A DNA stretch of 64,000 nucleotides from Gordionus sp. m RMFG-2023 (Eukaryota > Nematomorpha > Gordioida > Chordodea > Parachordodidae). A program made the position numbers and the translations under genes. Shown here piece by piece: positions 33,893-45,549 of the stretch (position 1 is its first letter; each line of letters opens with the position of its first letter). The notes beneath the pieces were generated by a model, which was given only the letters and a program-made list of their open reading frames with translations, made no database searches and had not been told where the DNA came from. The stretch covers positions 66,503,561 through 66,567,560 of the forward strand of contig NC_088775.1 in NCBI RefSeq assembly GCF_954871325.1, given 5' to 3'.

Positions 33893-35270
33893 CCATAGGC
33901 ATATCCAGGATTTAGCTAATACAAATTTTATTGGAGATCTTTGGATCCACTTATTATAGTCTGTATATCTTTATAAAATAATTTTAGATTTTTACTTATT
34001 TCATAAAAATATTTTCCCAATTTTGGCATGGGGCTTGTCGGTTCAGCGAATTTTATTTAAAACTCAGACATGTTTATAAATTCAAATTTAAATATGTAAT
34101 TGTGTAATAGCCATGTATAATATGTATATTTGAGGCAAAAAATATTTTATACCTCTCGGTTATATAAAATATTTTATAATAAAATATGTTTTTTAGGTAA
34201 AAATCAAAATGTTTTTACACCAGAATATTAGGTGGCATTAAAATTTCAAGAGTTAAAAATAATAAAATTGACATTATATGAAATTTAAAACCCTCTTTTT
34301 GCATTTCAGAAAGTTTCATAATCATATATCATGTTTAAATATATTTTTAGAAGGTATTAATTATATTAGTGACTAGGGGTTAGTAGACTCAGGGCTAGTC
34401 GTATCAATCAATTATGCTTACAAATACGATATATAATAATATATTTATGTAATAACAAGTATTCATTATATTTATATCAAATCTATATTATAATGCTATA
34501 GAACTAGAAAAAAATAAAATATTTATTAAAAATTTTAGACATTTTTTATAATTCAAATAATGTCATATTTTGTCATTTTTATGGTTCGGGTCCTAAATAT
34601 TCCCACAGCTGTTTTCGCGTTAAAAAGAAGAAAGATGGTGAATACAAACTAGACATTTTTAACATTTTTTTAAATTTTATTTTTAACATTTTTAAAATTT
34701 TAATAAATTTATAAATATTTATACAATAACACAATATTACCACTGAGAATAAAATTATTTATAAAAGTAAAACATATTAAATTTTTTAATTGTACTAATA
34801 TAGAAATAATATTTAACTTTATATAAATATATATAACAATTATAAATAAAATATTTAAATATATATAAAATAATATTTATTTAGATATATTTAGAAAGAA
34901 TATTTAAACATATCATAATCCTCGATTAATATAGATGATTTCAGATAATAATAGAATAAACCGATAATCTTGCATCTATGTTTTGTCAGGTATAAAAGAA
35001 AAGTTATTGACAAACTGTCAGATGACAGGTATAGAGATTTAATATGACGTAAAATAATATAAATTTTTATCCACTATTTTCCATTTTTATCTAAGATAAA
35101 GAGCTTCAAAATATATTTTTTTAATATGCCCCACTGAGTATTTTGGAGAAGATATCTTAAAGCTCCCTACCTATATTTTTCTCTCCCTTTCCTCATTTCA
35201 TACTGTGTGTGTGCATTAGACTAAAAATATTTCAATTATTATCTTCATAATGCCACTTATCCTTTACATT
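33893..35270. other. Unassigned AT-rich DNA
   Basis: Nothing is recognised in this stretch: no coding region, no RNA, no clear repeat apart from A+T-rich low complexity. Confidence 0.4.
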
Positions 35271-35280
35271 ATTTTAACTA

Positions 35281-36002
35281 GATATACAAAAATACGAATC
35301 GAATAATTCATATTCGTAGGAATAATAAAATGATTATTCGATTCGATTCGTCGAATATTCAATTCAATTTGAAAATTTTATTTAACCGTAAATTAAAAAA
35401 GATAGCATATTAAATTTATTTTGTAAAATTTAACTTTGGATAAAAGAGAAACAAATTTTATTAGTAAGATAATATAGATACATATATAGTATAATAATGT
35501 AGAAAAATCAATATAATATTCATATCATGTAGAACAAATATACCAACAACAAATTTTTAAAGAAAAAATATCTGGTTCGCCCGTCATTCTTAACGGGATA
35601 GCTAGTTATTTAAAACTGTATATGAGTTATAAATTACATATAAATAAATACTTTCTTCGTCCATCATAAAACAATTTTCGGAGGTTAATTTTGTATTATG
35701 AATTATTCGAATAAAAACAGTCGTTAACAACATTTAGAAATATAAAATGTTTCTTCATTTTTCCTAGGAAATTTTATTAAATAGGAATAATTGTAAATAA
35801 TTCCTACTAATTATATATTATTAATAAATTATTTTAATCGAATAATCTCGAAATATTCGATCGAATAATAGATAAAAAATTATTCGACGAATAATATATT
35901 TTCCTATTAGAATTTTTGAATCGAAATTGTGTTATTCGTATTCGTAAAATATGAATCTAATCAAATCGAATATCTTATAACAAATAATTCGTTTTAGGTA
36001 TA
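35281..36002. mobile_element. MITE with ATTCG-rich ends, copy 2, invaded by a Helitron end
   Basis: Same family as 17500-18089: the left has ACAAAAATACGAATCGAATA, the right ATAATTCGTTTTAGGTATA. The flanks share ATTTTAACTA (35271-35280 and 36003-36012), an apparent target duplication of 8-10 bp. About 130 bp longer than copy 1; the extra DNA ends at a Helitron-type terminus at 35605. Confidence 0.75.
35580..35605 (+). mobile_element. Helitron 3' terminus
   Basis: CCCGT-CATTCTTA-ACGGG hairpin followed by ATAG and CTAG (35602-35605), then T. It matches the 3' ends at 27897-27924 and 63256-63284 (GTCATTCTT loop). The 5' end of this short Helitron fragment is not identified, but it must lie within the MITE. 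Confidence 0.75.
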
Positions 36003-36012
36003 ATTTTAACTA

Positions 36013-37256
36013 TTATTATTATAATTTCAGACAAATCAAAAAAGACACCAACTATCGATGATTTTTTTGGAATAATATTATTGAATATCTTTTAGACGCA
36101 TTTTTTTAAATCTAAAAATAATCGAATGAAAAATTTTGATGATTTTACTTATATAAAAAAATATATATTAAATTTAATATTGCATTGCCCTCGAGTTCTA
36201 GGGTTGAATAATTTGGAGGCTATGTCTCCTACCCACTATAGACACTGATTATAGATATTACCAGATGAAATACTTAACTAAGCATATATTTAAAATTTAT
36301 TGTGGTGTTTATGTTTTAAGTCCATGTTACTTATTTGTAATAAATTGTCATTTCTATTGTATTCTAGGTCTTTAGGCTTTGTCTTCTGAAAATATCCAAC
36401 CAAACCATTTTAAATTTCTGAACCCTTCAGATTCGAAGCTATATTAAACTTTACATTGATAGTGAAATGTGCATATATTTATCAAGATCTTTAACTGTGG
36501 ATAACTAAATTTTGAAAAGTTAACATCATCCAGCAAATCACATTAAGAAATTATTTTTTAATAATATCTAAATCAAAAGTGTTTAATTATTTCTAATCTA
36601 TTAAATTGTTAAGATTAGGTAAGTTTCAATTACATATTTATTTAAATTATAAGTCTATATTTTTTGAAGTAATCAGATTTTATAATTTTTATACCTATTA
36701 TTGACCAAGACATGTGAAAAGTCAATTAATTAATCGATTGTTTAAGTTAAAAATGTGAAATTGATTTTATGAATATAATAATGATTATATTTATATTCTA
36801 CATTTCTTTTATAAATTATCTCCTTCCATATATTTAGACATGATACAAAAAATATGAATAATAGAGTTTTATTTTAAAATATATTTTCAAAAATTCTCAA
36901 CTTATATATGACAAAAAATTAAAAAGCTACAAATATCCTATAATAAAATATAATATTTAATTATAAATAATATGACATTCAGATTCTATTTATAATGTAA
37001 AAATTAATTGTCGAACTATAACATATTGAAAAAAACTAGACAAAAATTTTATGGATGAAAAAGATGTAATCGATTTCACCAATCTTTTCCTCACAAATAG
37101 AACAACATACATCCACAATGTAAATATCGATTCAGTCATATATTTTTACTTTTCCCCAAAAATAATAATTTCACTCGAATAAATATTTCCAACCTGCTAT
37201 TTTCATTATGGTCAATGTATTTTAAGACGAATACAGGGTAATAGGTTGACAGCATA
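36013..37256. other. Unassigned AT-rich DNA
   Basis: No gene, RNA or repeat recognised. Confidence 0.4.
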
Positions 37257-37640
37257 ATTGATGTAAATTAATGAGATAACCAAAAATACAGTATTGAAGT
37301 AAATACTTTAAAATATTAATATGTAAAAATTTTAATTAAAACAATTACCTTTTCCTTTAAGGAGATAAACAAATATACAATATTGATGTAAATTAATGAG
37401 ATAACCAAAAATACAGTATTGAAGTAAATACTTTAAAATATTAATATGTAAAAATTTTAATTAAAACAATTACCTTTTCCTTTAAGGAGATAAACAGATA
37501 TACAATATTGATGTAAATTAATGAGATAACCAAAAATACAAAATTGAAGTAAATACTTTAAAATATTAATATGTAAAAATTTTAATTAAAATAATTACCT
37601 TTTCCTTTAAGGAGATAAACACAAATTCAATATTGAAGTA
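37257..37640. repeat. Tandem array, three copies of a 125-bp unit
   Basis: Units start at 37261, 37386 and 37511 with ATGTAAATTAATGAGATAAC and run through CTTTTCCTTTAAGGAGATAA. The three units differ by only a few bases, so the amplification is recent. A partial fourth unit fades out near 37640. Confidence 0.92.
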
Positions 37641-39574
37641 AAGACTTTTTCTAGGAAATATTTCAAAATTTTGAAGCGAAATGGTATAATGACAAAAGAC
37701 AGACAAATGGATCGGACCGATACCCATTTTTATATGAATTATTTTATGTAAATTGTTTATTTATATCAATAAAACATTATTCATAAAAATAATACAATAA
37801 TAATATTAATTAGGGAGACTTAATAAAATAATTAAATCTACAAGCCACGGGTTTTGGGTTTACGCAAAAAATGACTTTTACTAAATCGATCTTGAAAAAG
37901 ACGTAATAAATATTTTAAAAGTTCAATAAAGTATAAGGTTAGGTAGATGTTTAGCCTATCTCGTGGTATTTTGCAAAATTCAAATACAATAATTAACTTC
38001 GGACCTATGTTAATTTTGACAAAAATTGCGTCGACTAGCCCTGGCCCTAGTCATTATTTCAAAAAGTTAACTTTTACTTATTTTTTTTTTAAATTCTTTT
38101 TTATAGTGATATATTGTATTGTATAAATTTTTGTGGGTAGGGAATAATTTTTTATTAAAAGAATAGTTACGAGGGTTTTAAATGGGGGGGGGGGGGGGGG
38201 GATTCCTCCCTCCCCTTGGTTAAGCCCCTGCTTCTATCTCGTAGTTATAAATTAATGCTGTTTTTTTCACAATATAATTTCTTAATTTTATTTAATTTTA
38301 CTTTTTCTTATATTAATTTTATTTTTCTTTTAATTTTTGTTAATTTATGTTAATTTATAATTTATTAATTTTTATATAGAGATTATTTTTACCTTTAGCT
38401 TTGGTTCCTATATTTCCTAGTAATAAAAAGGCCTAAATTTTTAGAAAGAATTTTGTATCAATTCATCGTAAACTTTAGTTTAAATGCTCTCTTTAATTTA
38501 ACTCATATTTCTTAATGTAAAAAAAGTTAATAAACGTGATTCGGGGTTATATTTGACCAGGAAATTTATAATGGCCATTTTATTTCTGCACTATTGGTTA
38601 ATTTAATTTGATATCTTTTGTATGAACTATATTAGAGACAAATTTTTATCGCTAGTAGTTATTCTTTAGTTTTATTAAAATGACAATGCCCAGGCGGACA
38701 TGATAATGATTTTGTGAGCCTTAAGGAAGTGCAAACGTATCAAAAATTAGACGATAGACAGCAAAATCAGAAACTTCGAAATTATTTAAATTAGGGTTTT
38801 TTACACCCTAATTATATCAACATCAAGAGCGTAGCCTGGGCGAGGGGGAGGCAGGAGACAACCCCCCCCCCCTCTTCCAGATTCCAGATAATTAAAATTC
38901 TAAATAGCCTTTAATATATAGTAATAAGGTATTGTATGAATTGGAGAAGCAAATATAACTACTCTTTAGTTAAATTGTAGAATAGCCTGAAAAATACTAA
39001 TCTTCATATAGAATTCAATTTTTATTTGAATTATAATGTATCCAAAAATTATTAAATTATACAAGATTTTATGCAATCTTTTTCAAAAAAATGATATTGA
39101 ATTAGCTTGGCATCATGAAAATCACAAAATTATTCTATTCGAACTTAAAGAAATTAGTTCAAATATTGATGATAAATTACATAATAATGTGATTGTAGAG
39201 TACAAAGCAAAACTAATTTTCAGGAATTTGATATTCACATAGACTTGCACTCTATGCCCCATCGTTCAAAAATTTCTTAAATTAATATAAATGAAAACAA
39301 GATATTACCATAAAATTGAAGCATATAAACCAGGAAATTTTGAAAAATGTGGAAATGAAAAAAATGATTTAATATTTAAAAAAAATTTTTTGGCACCTAG
39401 AACCATCCACTTTTAAAAAGGATCTGGGTCTCTGTTTGGGTCCAGAAAAATATGAGGGTTTAGGGTCTTGGTTCGGGTTCATATCCCTGAAAAAAAGTCC
39501 TTTATATTGTCACATCGGCAATACTAAGCTTCTAAAAGTTTAAACTAATCAAAACAATCAAAAGGCGAGGGAAT
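37641..39574. other. Unassigned DNA with hAT-like end motifs and G/C runs
   Basis: No gene is assigned. A G run of about 18 near 38185-38202 is followed by CCTCCCTCCCCTTGGTTAAG and CCCCTG, whose reverse (CAGGGGCTTAACC) resembles common hAT terminal sequences. At 38827, GAGCGTAGCCTGGGCGAGGG with a C run at 38865-38877 resembles another such end. A 68-codon open stretch at 39036-39242 (+) has no recognisable family and may be chance. Confidence 0.4.
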
Positions 39575-39582
39575 GTTTAAAC

Positions 39583-39973
39583 TAGAGATCTGAAAAAGTA
39601 AGTCAGCTCGGCCCGTACTTATTTTAATAAATAATCTAGTACGGGCTAGGTCGGGCCTAATGTTTTTTAAGAAAATCAGGCCGGATCGGGTCGTGCCTTA
39701 GAAATATTTTAAAATATATCTAAATTTATCAATTTTATCTTGAATTTTTTATGTAAAATAAAAAATTTGATTTTATTTATAGAAACTACGCCATATAACA
39801 TATATCATTTATTTCGAGTAATTATAAAAATTAATTTCTATATTTAAATAAATTCGGGCCGGGCTGGGCTGGTAAATTTTCTCAAAATGTTTGGGGTTCG
39901 GGCAGGGCCGGGCAAAACTTTTTAGAAAAATTTCGGGCCGAGCCTGAAAAATTAGGCCCGATGCAGATCACTA
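39583..39973. mobile_element. hAT MITE with perfect 8-bp target duplication
   Basis: The left end is TAGAGATCTGAAAAAG; the right end on the minus strand is TAGTGATCTGCATCGGGCC. The exact 8-bp flank GTTTAAAC occurs at 39575-39582 and 39974-39981. The inside is rich in CGGCCCG and GGGCC words with an AT-rich core. The right end matches the ends of the 10515-12317 element (TAGAGGTCTGCATCGGGC), so it is probably a non-autonomous relative of that family. Confidence 0.9.
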
Positions 39974-39981
39974 GTTTAAAC

Positions 39982-40526
39982 TAATATTTTTTTAATTTTT
40001 AATAATTATCATGCACTATATTAATTTTTTTAATATGTTTTACATCTATTTATGTGAAAAATTTTATAAATTTTTAGTTTTTGTCAGATACGAAAAATTT
40101 TCAAATAAACTTGGATAAATGGTGGTTTTTTAAAAGCCGCCGAATTGGTCTACCCTGGACCGCTAAAAGTGTCGGCACGACGCTAGTATTGATACCCTAT
40201 TCCTATCTGCCATATTAATTAAGGAACAGCTTATAAAATATAAAAAAATATGCATTTATTTTTTTCAATGCTATGAATTTATATTATAATGGTAAACTTT
40301 TATTGCGAAAATTTTATAAATTCATAAAAGTAATAAATAAAACTTTAAGGAAAGCAGAGATTTATTATTAATTGGTATAAAATTCTTATTCATAAATCAT
40401 TTTATAACATAATAATATCCAACTATGATCTTTGGTCCAATAAAATTTTACCTTTAAAGAATAAGATGTTAATCAAAAAAGTCTAATTAAATCAAAAAGA
40501 TCGACTTTTGCAATTAAAATTTCTTA
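39982..40526. other. Unassigned AT-rich DNA
   Basis: No gene or repeat is recognised between the MITE and the downstream (minus-strand 3') side of the unassigned coding relic. Confidence 0.4.
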
Positions 40527-42096
40527 TTGATTAAATTGCACCCTGGGAGTTAGTTTAATTTGGGAGGCTGAGCTTATACCACTCGCTTTATTTATATCCC
40601 TAACATCAACTATAAATGTGGATATGGGATGATCTGAACAGTTTAAGGGATATGTCAAAAATAGCGAAATATTATTTGCTGTAGAGAAAGGAGAGGCTCC
40701 GGGTTCAGTTCCTTCATTTATGCAATAAAGGGGACAAAATTTGCCAAATTGATTGGTTTCTGGGTTAAAATAGATTTTTTCTGTGTCATTTGGGCAAACG
40801 ACATCAATTCTCTGTGTTGGCTTTAAAATTGGAGAGGCCATATTATGTAAGCACGAATTTACACCTGGACTATTATTTATAACAGGTGCTACATTTTCAT
40901 TTGTAATGGTGGGGTTGTAAGTTTCATAATAATTTTTTAAAAACTGTTGATAATTATAATTGGTATTAGGATAAGTGGCAGATGAGTTAGGATTGATTGG
41001 CAACTGATATTGACAATTAGAATTTGCCATGACATCATTATTATAATAGGAATCGTATCATTTATAAAATTAGAAGGTTTATCGATTGGTTTAATCATAT
41101 TAAAAACTCTATTATCCTCATGACATAAGATTTTGGGAATATTCTGTTGGTCATGGACTGTTAGACTATCCAAGTTATGATTAGGTGTGATGGTGTTAGG
41201 GTTAATATTATTATTTGCATAGAGATGCCATGGATTCATGCAAGGATTTTGCTGATTTACAATTGGAAATTTATTATTACTTAATTGATATATAAAATCT
41301 TGATAAACTCCATTCTGTGCAACAAATTGCTGATCAAGGTACATGTGAGTCGGAGAAGAAATCTCATTTAGAGAAACAGGCGTTGGTGCCTCATAAAAAG
41401 GCGCTTGATATTGAATGTTAAACGGGTTATTATCAGAGGTGACGTTTTTGACATTTTGAGTTTGCATTCTCAAATTAGAAGGTATTTCATTGGCTGGTCT
41501 GTATCCTTTGGATAAACATTTCGTGGATAGGATAACTCGTGGCTGGATTAAATGCTACGTTTGGATGATTTGTAGGAAATGAATTCGGTTGACCAACATA
41601 GGGAGTCGTAGGTTTATTCGAGAAATTAATATTTCTGGTTAATTGATCAACATTTATATGTTGATTATATTGCCTAGCCTATGACAAATTGCTTATGGGT
41701 GGAGCAACGTTATCACCCCAGGGTTTGTATGTGTCATTTCTGATAAGCGGTTTTGTTTGGTTATTAGAGTTATATATGTAATCCAATAATAACTCGTCCC
41801 TACATGTACCAGATAATATTTTTTGATATAAAATTCCCAAGTCATCATATAAAGTGGTTTTATCATCTAAATGGGTGTCATAAGATCTTGATATACTTTG
41901 TTTTAATCTTTGATTTCCCTCATTCACTTCTTCTTCAACATTTCTGGAAAAAAACATGTGAATTAGCTGATAGACTTCTTTTAACACGTTTATCAGGAAA
42001 AGCTGATAATTTGGATTTTGAATATCTAATCTTCTCTTTGTAACTATCACCAGCTAATGGACTATTATAATGTGGACTATCTTGGTCACATACCAT
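40524..42096 (-). pseudogene. Unassigned Asn/Pro-rich protein relic, possibly viral
   Basis: Three same-strand coding stretches lie end to end on the minus strand (about 42050-41679, 41473-40937 and 41030-40524). The first is charged and mostly helical-looking (VEEEVNEGNQRLKQSISRS, then KILSGTCRDELLLDYIY). The middle is rich in Asn, Pro, Tyr and Gln. The last ends in a Cys-containing part (IDVVCPNDTEKIYFNPETNQ, then CPLYCINE) and a FIVDVRDINKASG segment. Composition is less AT-biased than the flanks, which is why I think it once coded. I recognise no family, transposase or enzyme motif. A structural protein of a large DNA virus is one possibility, a host gene another. It looks broken in a few places, so I treat it as a fossil. 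Confidence 0.5.
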
Positions 42097-43348
42097 TTTT
42101 TTGAATATACTCTATTATTCATACATATATTAAAAAATTGCTTTATATAAAAAACAATATTTATATATATTGTTCAATTTTTACGCAAAACTAACTATGA
42201 TGTAAGTTTTAAATAATGTTAAAAAGTCGAACATTGCAAAAATAGCATTTTTAAAAATTTGGATAATTTGAATGTTTGCGTAAAATTTTTTCGTCTGCTG
42301 AGTTGTATTAATTATTATATTTATATATTTAAAACTACTTTGTATAGTTATAATTATTATATTTATATATTTAAAACTACTTTGTATAGTTATAATTATA
42401 TATTTTATAATGACTATCAAAAGCTATAGCCTTGGCATTAGTCAGTAATAAATACATATCAGAGTCCTGCAGAGGTACCATAAGCACTGCCCGGATTTAA
42501 AAAAAATTCGGCCCAGACCGGCCGGATTTTTATTATCTTCGGCACAGTGCAGGTTTGTTTACCGGCCTAGCCCGGCCCGGATTATTTTAGAAATGTTTTA
42601 GACCTGATTTCTTTTTAAAAAATAATTTCGGTCAGGATGTGTACATTTTTTCTAGACCTTGGCTTTTTTTAAAAAAAATAGGCCTATTCGGCTTTTACGG
42701 ATCGTTTTTCAGCGAATAAATAACTTTTTTTTCAAATAATCGAATCTTTCCATTTGGTGTAAAAGAAGCCAATTTAAGTCACAAAACTTTCAATCAGAGT
42801 TGGGCAGTAACGCGAATATGTATTTGAAATACTAATTACAAATTATATTTTGTATTTTAAATATTTTAGAAAGATTTAAATTTTAAATTAAAAAATAAAA
42901 ATTATTTATAACGACAATTTTAATTTTGTACTAATACAAATAATTTTTCTATTTTTTATTTATAAAAATTGTAAATCAATGATTTATTAATTTAAATATT
43001 GAATTTTTGATTAATAACTAATTTCATCCTTGATAATGGACGAAAATATAGATTCCACCAGTTTGAATGAGTTTTTTTTATTAATCTTTTATATTTATAA
43101 TTTTACAGCAAAATGAACAAAGAAAGTAAAGATTCGGCTGAGTTTATTTTATAAAGCTATTATAATAATAATTTTTACAGGGAATCTGTTACAACATCAA
43201 CATTTTCTTTTAAATATAATTTAACCATCTTAGTTGGTATATATTAGAATCACTATTATAATAAATAATATAGTGAAAGCTTAATGTAATTTATGCTCAA
43301 TTAAAAATAACTCATAAATAATAAATAGAACGATTTCATCCTCCAGCA
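42097..43348. other. Unassigned DNA with a duplication and a G+C-rich patch
   Basis: No gene. A 42-bp tandem duplication lies at 42309-42394. At 42485-42620 GGCCCAGACCGGCCGG and CCGGCCTAGCCCGGCCCGG form a G+C-rich patch like those inside the hAT MITE at 39583, and it may be another relative without clear ends. Confidence 0.4.
42309..42394. repeat. Tandem duplication of a 42-bp unit
   Basis: TAATTATTATATTTATATAT followed by TTAAAACTACTTTGTATAGT occurs twice with period 42 and no visible differences. Confidence 0.9.
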
Positions 43349-44164
43349 TATTATTGTTAAATGGCTCGATTTAAACCAATTCAATATTTTAGTAAGAAAA
43401 ATATTGTCGATTATAGATGTCCAAACATTGAAATTTAGCTTATCGATGTCCAAACCTTTGAGCCATCTATGAGCAAATTAGTATTGTTAATTTGCTTGGT
43501 CGTAAAATTTACGACCCAATTTTGTGTTCAGCCTGCTTTGAGCATGAAATGAAGTCCAGACTCGTGATTCAGACCTGGGGTTTAGACCCGTGGTTTAGAC
43601 TCGAGGTTCAGATAAATAATGTTATTCCAAATAGTTCAAATAAAAAATATTTACCAAAAATATAGAAACAGCAAAATTCAATGGCATTTTCTGAGGTTAG
43701 ATAGTAAAGCCCTGCAGGCAACTCAGCTTAGGGTTAAAAAATTTTAATCGGGGCCACTAGGGCTTAGAAATACCAAAAAATAGAATTAAAATTAGTTATT
43801 ATGTGGGTTAGCCGAGCGATTATTTCCAGCTATACCATCCTAGTTCAGAGTTAGATACGAACTTTCTGGCCGGATTTGTTAAATTTCATCGCTATTTTTT
43901 AAACACATTGATTTTTTTTTCTAATTTTAAAGATGTATCTTAGACAAGTACATCATTTGATAACATTAGTTCCTAAATTGGGCATTGAGCTTGAATGGGA
44001 TATTTAGAATACTTTTGGATTGTTTTTATTAGGGAAGGGGGGGGGGTATAAACAAGCGACTTTTTGCCCTGTCTATTCTGAAGTCAAAATATATAAAGTT
44101 TGTATAATTGCTATAATTGGGTAATGGCTAAATACAAGCTAGGTCCAATCTTAAGTCGCTTGCC

Positions 44165-45133
44165 GAAGAAAATTCGTTAACATTGAGGTGTTTTAATTTA
44201 TATTAATTTTTTTTTCAAATCTTAGCCTCTATATTTTAAGAATACCCCGAAAAGCCAGAGTGATAGTTTTAGGCTAACATCTTGGTCTAGCCATTTTTTT
44301 GTCGGCTAAAAATATATTTGGTTTGATGAAGTTTAAAATTAAAATTGTTCTTAAATTTAAGAAAAATTATTATAAAAATAAATTTTTTTAAAAAATAATG
44401 TTTTTATTAACATTTTCTTTCAAGTTTTTAATAGTAAATGTGTTATTTTATTTATTTTAGTAGACAAAAAATTTATATCTGAATGGGTTTTATTCAACAC
44501 TGAAAAATAACAATTAATAAACTTACTTCAAAAATATTAAAAACGAAAATTATTTTTTTTTTTAATTTTCTTATATAATTAACTTAAAAAAAAATTAATA
44601 AACAACTTCAAAAATATAGAAAAATAACGCCTGTTACTTTTTAGCATAATTATCGTCAACAATTAACATGCGTTTTTTTTATATTTTTGAAGTTGTTTAT
44701 TAATTATTATTTTTTAAAGTTATTGTTTATATAGAAAATTTTTATAAAAATAATTTCCATTTTTTTAATATTTATGAAGTTAAGTTTATTAATTATTATT
44801 TTTCAGTGTTGTGAATAAATAAAATCCATTCAGGTATAAATATTTGGTTTACAAAAATAATTAAAATAACACATTTACTTTTAAAAACTTGAAAGAAAAT
44901 CTTTGAGAAAATTATTTTTTTAAATTTATTTTTATAATAATTTTTCTTAAATTTTTGAACAATTTTAATTACAAACTTCTTAACCAAACATATTTTTAGC
45001 CAAAAAATGGCTAGACCAAGCGATTTAGCCTAAAATTATCACTCTGTCTTTTCGGGGTTATTCTTAAAAATATAGAGGCTCAAATTTGAAAGAAATTAAT
45101 ATAAATTAAAAAGCCTCAATGTTAACGTTCTTC
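44165..45133. mobile_element. Palindromic foldback element in the left arm
   Basis: Two inverted halves of about 450 bp meet near 44650. The ends are GAAGAAAATTCGTTAACATT at the left and AATGTTAACGTTCTTC at the right. The right arm of the host element goes straight from TTACCGAGG to TTTCACGTC at this place, so the foldback inserted after the arms formed. It encodes nothing and has large hairpin potential. Confidence 0.8.
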
Positions 45134-45145
45134 AGCAAACGGTGT

Positions 45146-45210
45146 CACGTCAATTCGGTGCATAAAATTCGGCGCAGTGTCAATTCAGCGCAGCATTAAT
45201 TCGGTGCGTA
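45146..45210. repeat. Short CAATTCGGCGC array (about 4 units)
   Basis: Units of about 14-16 bp: CACGTCAATTCGGTGC, ATAAAATTCGGCGC, AGTGTCAATTCAGCGC and AGCATTAATTCGGTGC. It corresponds, inverted, to the much longer array at 52935-53156 in the other arm. Confidence 0.8.
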
Positions 45211-45549
45211 TCTAATACAGCTGCAATTTATTATAGATTTATTAGTATTAAAAAAAAGGATGATTAAATAGAAGTCATTTAAATTATTAGTCCTATTAAT
45301 TATTTCTTTTTATTTTTTTACAAAAATCTCAATTTTATTTATTATATGTATAATATCAATAAAAAATTTAATAATATAAAAAAAACAACCAATATTTATA
45401 TCGATTTCTTTGGTGGACAATTTATCACCTTATAAGATATACATATTATTTTGGCTAAGTTTTTAAAAATGACCCAAATCGGTCGTTTAACATTTTAATT
45501 TGAATTTGTAAAGAGAGGTCTACTTTTCTCTGAGCTTTTGCTAATTCAT

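Larger units (their letters stand above)
43349..45500. repeat. Left inverted arm of the large hAT-like element
   Basis: Pairs with 52555-53977. Matching landmarks include GATAGTAAAGCCCTGCAGGC, CCGAGCGATTATTTCC, GATACGAACTTTCT, ACAAGCGACTTTTTG, GGGTAATGGCTAAATACAAG and TTTTGGCTAAGTTTTTAAAA. It is longer than its partner because a foldback (44165-45133) is inserted in it. Confidence 0.85.

Noticed and set aside
37257-37640. CRISPR-like array
   Set aside because: The whole 125-bp unit is repeated without unique spacers, in a eukaryotic context.
39036-39242. 68-codon plus-strand frame as a possible gene
   Set aside because: It has no recognisable motif, and lengths like this are expected by chance in this AT-rich sequence.
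40524-42096. Firm assignment to a named virus family
   Set aside because: Composition and context allow it, but I see no diagnostic motif; a name would be a guess.
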